A stretch of DNA of 64,000 nt from CAVRXZ01 sp963773035 (GTDB lineage Bacteria > Acidobacteriota > Vicinamibacteria > Vicinamibacterales > CAVVIG01), in assembly GCA_963773035.1 (NCBI GenBank), contig CAVYZX010000025.1, forward strand, positions 124,001-188,000, written 5' to 3'. Of the stretch, positions 61,200 through 64,000 are shown piece after piece. Below the pieces are notes generated by a model. That model was not told the DNA's origin, did no database searches, and saw only the letters and a list, made by a program, of their open reading frames with translations. Position 1 is the stretch's first letter. Every line of letters begins with the position of its first letter. Position numbers and translations under genes: made by a program.

Positions 61200-61982
61200 A
61201 TGGGAGCTCTAGACGGTCAGATCGCACTCGTCACTGGCGCCAGTCGAGGCGTCGGCCGTGGCGCAGCCCTCGGTCTTGCGCACGCAGGTGCGCAGGTCTT
61301 CGCTACCGGTCGAAGCATCGCTCGAGCAGAGTTGGATTCAGCGATCACGGCGCTCGTCTGCGATCACACGGATGACGAAGCGGTCGGCGACGTATTCCGG
61401 CAGATTACCGAGGCCACCGGACGACTCGATATCCTCGTCAACGCCGCCTGGGGCGGGTACGAACGGATGGTCGAGAACGGGAAGTTCACGTGGGCCCTGC
61501 CGTTCTGGGAACAGCCGACCTGGCGGTGGAACGCGATGATCGACGCGGGCGTCCGGGCCGCCTATGTCGCCAGTCAGCACGCCGCTCGAGTGATGGTGCC
61601 GGCTCGTCGCGGACTCATTGTTCACATCTCCCACTGGGCGGCGCAGAAGCACCTGGGCAACGCCTTGTACGGCATTGCCAAGGCAGCGACCGACAAGATG
61701 GCTTCGGACATGGCTCACGAGTTGAAGTCGCACGGCGTCACCGTCGTCTCGCTGTATCCAGGCCTCGTCCGGACGGAGGCCGTCCTCGCCGCAGGCGTGT
61801 TCGATTTGAGCAACTCCGAGAGTCCAGAATTCACCGGACGGGCTGTCGCGGCATTGGCCGCAGATCCCGATTCGTCGCGTTGGAGCGGCTCGGTCGTCGT
61901 CGGGGCGGCATTGGCCGAGCACTACGGTTTTGCGGACGTCGATGGGCGTCACCCGCGGCCGCTGACGTTCGCTGATGTCTAG
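61200..61982 (+). CDS. SDR family NAD(P)-dependent oxidoreductase
   Basis: The 260-residue Rossmann-fold protein has the cofactor motif VTGASRGVGRGAALG. The central LDILVNAAWGGYERMV follows, and the catalytic Tyr and Lys lie in NALYGIAKAATDKM, with VSLYPGLVRTEAVL after. The usual Ser partner is in LIVHISHWAAQKH. The substrate cannot be named. ATG 61200 is preferred over TTG 61170. It ends at TAG 61980-61982, close to the next frame. Confidence 0.9.
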   Translation: MGALDGQIALVTGASRGVGRGAALGLAHAGAQVFATGRSIARAELDSAITALVCDHTDDEAVGDVFRQITEATGRLDILVNAAWGGYERMVENGKFTWALPFWEQPTWRWNAMIDAGVRAAYVASQHAARVMVPARRGLIVHISHWAAQKHLGNALYGIAKAATDKMASDMAHELKSHGVTVVSLYPGLVRTEAVLAAGVFDLSNSESPEFTGRAVAALAADPDSSRWSGSVVVGAALAEHYGFADVDGRHPRPLTFADV

Positions 61983-62020
61983 TGACGACGCGTCAACCAG
62001 CCGAAAACAAACCTTAGCTC

Positions 62021-62517
62021 ATGCGCCTCCTCGCGCAATCGAGACCGTCGTACGTCAGAGCCACGCTAATTGCCTTGCTCATCGTTCGCTGGCATCGGTC
62101 CCGCTTGCGGCTCAGCAGCATCCTGACCTCGTCGTGGGTTCAAGAGTGCGAGTCTCGGTGTCCGATGGGCGCAGGCTGACCGGACGCGTCGAGCAAGTGA
62201 CGGCCGACACACTCGTGCTCCTGCCCGAAGGACAGACCGCGGTTTCCATTCCGATCGCGGCCATGAATCACGTAGACGTCAGCCGCGGATCGCAGTCTCG
62301 CGGGCAGTCGGCGTGGAGGTATGCGAAATGGGGTGCCGCGATCGGCGCGGGTTCTGGCGCGATCTCGCTCGGGTTGCAGCACGATCAGGTTGGCGACGGC
62401 TCGAGCGTTGGTAGTGCTGTCGCGCTGGGCGCCTGGTCCGGCATGCTTTTCGGTGGCCTGATCGGAGCGGCGATTGGCGCGGGGCACTCAGGCGAACGAT
62501 GGGAGCGGGTTCGTTGA
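62021..62517 (+). pseudogene. Secreted small protein with signal peptide in a shifted frame
   Basis: From ATG 62021 the frame gives a signal-like MRLLAQSRPSYVRATLIALL, then IV. The body is in another frame: SLASVPLAAQQHPDLVVGSR, then VRVSVSDGRRLTGRVEQV and a Gly-rich C-terminal hydrophobic hairpin (GAAIGAGSGAISLG and SGMLFGGLIGAAIGAGH). One missing base near 62078 would join them into about 165 residues. The body frame can also be read from 61975 without a signal peptide, but that start is unlikely because it overlaps the SDR gene. Function unknown. Confidence 0.5.
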
Positions 62518-62599
62518 GCAGCGGCGCGTGCAACAATAGCACCGCAACAGCACGATACGAACACACTCGACGGTCGCGCAAGCGCTGAGGAGAATCAAC

Positions 62600-62989
62600 A
62601 TGAGCGCTCCATCAAAACCCGCTGGCTACACGAGTCTCTCTCCCTACCTGGTGGTCCACGGTGCCCAGAAGGTCATCGACTTCCTCAAACAGACGTTCGG
62701 CGCTACCGAGCTGCGTCGATACGACAATCCCGATGGAACCATCATGCACGCGGAGGTACGGGTCGACGACACGGTCGTCATGATTGCCGACGGCGGCGGA
62801 GCCTGGCCGCCGTTTCCGTCGTGGCTGCATGTCTACGTCGCTGACGTCGATGCGACCTACCGGCGCGCGCTGGCAGCTGGAGGCGTCTCCGTGCAAGAGC
62901 CACAAGTGCGAGAGGGCGATCCCGACCGGAGGGGAGGCGTCAAAGATCCCGGTGGAAATACCTGGTGGGTCTCGACGCAGGTGGCATGA
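62600..62989 (+). CDS. VOC family protein (PhnB/glyoxalase-like)
   Basis: The 129-residue protein has the vicinal-oxygen-chelate pattern: SPYLVVHGAQKVIDFLKQTF, then MHAEVRVDDTVVMIAD and HVYVADVDATYRRALAAGG, ending VKDPGGNTWWVSTQVA. Positions for metal ligands (His in MHAE and the WWV region) are only partly kept. PhnB-like members act in isomerisation or resistance reactions. ATG 62600 follows GAGGAGAATCAAC. Single-gene unit. Confidence 0.87.
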   Translation: MSAPSKPAGYTSLSPYLVVHGAQKVIDFLKQTFGATELRRYDNPDGTIMHAEVRVDDTVVMIADGGGAWPPFPSWLHVYVADVDATYRRALAAGGVSVQEPQVREGDPDRRGGVKDPGGNTWWVSTQVA

Positions 62990-63010
62990 CAGCACGCGAG
63001 CGCGGATTTC

Positions 63011-63514
63011 ATGGTTCGTGTTCTCGTGAGTGCCTGCCTGCTCGGTGAAAGGGTTCGATACAACGGCGATGCCGCAACGTCGCCGAGCCCTGTCCTCACA
63101 AAATGGCTGGCTGAACGACGTATCGTTCCCTTCTGTCCCGAGTTGGCCGGTGGCCTGGGCGTCCCTCGCCCTCCTGCTGAGATTCAGGGAGAAGGTGGAC
63201 ACGCGATCCTGAATGGCACCGCTCGCGTGGTTACTGTCAACGGTGTGGATGTGACCGAATCTTTCCTGCAGGGTGCTCGGCTGGCCGTCGATTGCGCCAC
63301 AACCGAAGGGGTTGGCTTGGCGGTGCTCAAGGACGGCAGCCCGTCGTGTGGCAGTGGCTTCATCTACGATGGTTCGTTTTCCGGCGTGCGCATTTCTCAA
63401 AAGGGCGTGACCGCCGCGCTGTTCGAAGAGCGGGGCATCCGCGTCTTCAGCGAGCAGCAGCTCGAGGCGGCGGCTGTTTATCTCGACGAGCTCGAGCGCG
63501 AGCCTCGATCATGA
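63011..63514 (+). CDS. DUF523 family protein
   Basis: The 167-residue protein matches DUF523: VSACLLGERVRYNGDA at the start, VPFCPELAGGLGVPRPPAEI, then GVGLAVLKDGSPSCGSGFIY and KGVTAALFEERGIRVFSE. The conserved cysteines in CLLG, FCPE and PSCG may bind metal or an iron-sulfur cluster. Function is unknown; the domain is also found fused to DUF1722. ATG 63011 begins the conserved sequence. Its stop overlaps the next gene by four bases. Confidence 0.88.
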   Translation: MVRVLVSACLLGERVRYNGDAATSPSPVLTKWLAERRIVPFCPELAGGLGVPRPPAEIQGEGGHAILNGTARVVTVNGVDVTESFLQGARLAVDCATTEGVGLAVLKDGSPSCGSGFIYDGSFSGVRISQKGVTAALFEERGIRVFSEQQLEAAAVYLDELEREPRS

Positions 63515-63873
63515 AATTCACTGGAAAGGCCGTGCAGAAGCTCCGCGCGCTCTGTCTTTCGTTCCCTGAGACCAGCGAGCGCTCGTCCTGGGGTCATCCC
63601 AACTTCCGCGCCGGGAAACGAACGTTCGCCGCCTTCGAAGTCGTCAAAGGCCGTCCTTCGATTGCATTGCATCTCAACTCGACGGACATCGACTTGCTGC
63701 TTCGCCGGAAGCAGTTCTTCGTCACGCCCTACGGCCGGGGGCAATGGGTCAGTCTGTGGGCCGACGGGAGCGTGGACTGGCGTCTTGTCGCGGAGCTTCT
63801 CGAGCGAAGTTATCGGCTCGTGGCTCTCAAGCGTATGATCACGGCACTGGAGAAACAGCGGTCATCTTCCTGA
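63511..63873 (+). CDS. MmcQ/YjbR family protein (second copy)
   Basis: The 120-residue protein reads MKFTGKAVQKLRALCLSFPE, then ERSSWGHPNFRAGKRTFAAF and SIALHLNSTDIDLLLRRKQF, ending SYRLVALKRMITALEKQ. It is a different lineage of the YjbR fold from the one at 56525 (WGHPNFR and PYGRGQWVSLW are its landmarks). It overlaps the DUF523 stop (ATGA), suggesting translational coupling. Function unknown. Confidence 0.85.
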   Translation: MKFTGKAVQKLRALCLSFPETSERSSWGHPNFRAGKRTFAAFEVVKGRPSIALHLNSTDIDLLLRRKQFFVTPYGRGQWVSLWADGSVDWRLVAELLERSYRLVALKRMITALEKQRSSS

Positions 63874-63887
63874 ATCGGGGTCGCGAC

Positions 63888-64000
63888 ATGTCAGTGTTCA
63901 CCAATCCCGCGTCGGCAGCAGGCGACCAGGCCAAGGCCTACGTCGCAGCCGTCCTCGGTCTTCTCGGCAGCACGGACCCGATGGAAGTCCTTCGTCAGAC
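63888..64000 (+). CDS. DinB family protein, N-terminal part
   Basis: From ATG 63888 the frame is open to the end of the window (37 complete codons): SVFTNPASAAGDQAKAYVAA, then VLGLLGSTDPMEVLRQT. This is the usual N-terminus of DinB-type proteins (SVFTNPAS...Y..AVL.LLG..DP..VL). The rest lies beyond the window. It begins 15 bases after the YjbR stop, probably in the same transcript. Confidence 0.65.
   Translation, partial: MSVFTNPASAAGDQAKAYVAAVLGLLGSTDPMEVLRQ

Overview
The window looks like a chromosomal piece of a high-GC Gram-negative bacterium, most likely an Acidobacteriota of the Vicinamibacteria type. That placement is an inference. It rests on the housekeeping gene order, the many secreted proteins with signal peptides ending in AQ, the abundance of DinB, YjbR, SMP-30 and Abhydrolase_10 families, and the intergenic simple-sequence repeats. 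No rRNA gene is present to confirm it.

Region 1 (1-28.4 kb) is a dense, almost entirely plus-strand housekeeping block with every reading frame intact. In order it holds the end of ispE, tRNA-Gln, prs, rplY, pth, rpsF-rpsR-rplI, dnaB, alr, radA, a secreted protein of unknown function, an acyltransferase, an ispD-ispF fusion, gltX and rlmB. The classical cluster tRNA-Thr/Tyr/Gly/Thr-tuf-rpmG-tRNA-Trp-secE-nusG-rplKAJL-rpoBC follows, closed by a clear rho-independent terminator. Three features of this block are unusual. RpoB carries an insertion of about 60 residues with eight cysteines. EF-Tu has a longer switch I in which the usual RGITI is replaced by KILTI. A GC-rich hairpin sits at an almost constant distance (28-31 nt) before the start codons of rplY, rplK and rpoC.

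Region 2 (28.4-42.3 kb) is metabolic and secreted accessory material: an AhpD-like protein, a dicarboxylate symporter, a Tat-exported Ntn-hydrolase asparaginase, DinB proteins, several alpha/beta hydrolases, a methyltransferase, an amidohydrolase, a zinc-ribbon protein and a class A beta-lactamase. From 36.6 kb onward, genes broken by single-base indels appear.

Region 3 (42.3-52.1 kb) is a degraded accessory zone. It contains a tandem repeat array, then frameshifted SMP-30, thioesterase and SGNH-hydrolase genes. An island of about 5 kb follows, holding an IS30-family transposase and two broken surface-protein genes between two 78-bp direct repeats.

Region 4 (52.1-56.5 kb) encodes a very large secreted protein made of Ig-like modules and two seven-bladed propellers (seven recognisable repeats each). 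It shares its Ig-like module with the broken gene inside the island.

Region 5 (56.5-64 kb) holds small single-gene units: YjbR, LysE, GNAT, a second copy of the tandem repeat family, a secreted protein, an ECF sigma factor with a membrane partner, an SDR, a VOC protein, DUF523, a second YjbR and the start of another DinB gene.

No CRISPR array, phage or complete defence system was seen.
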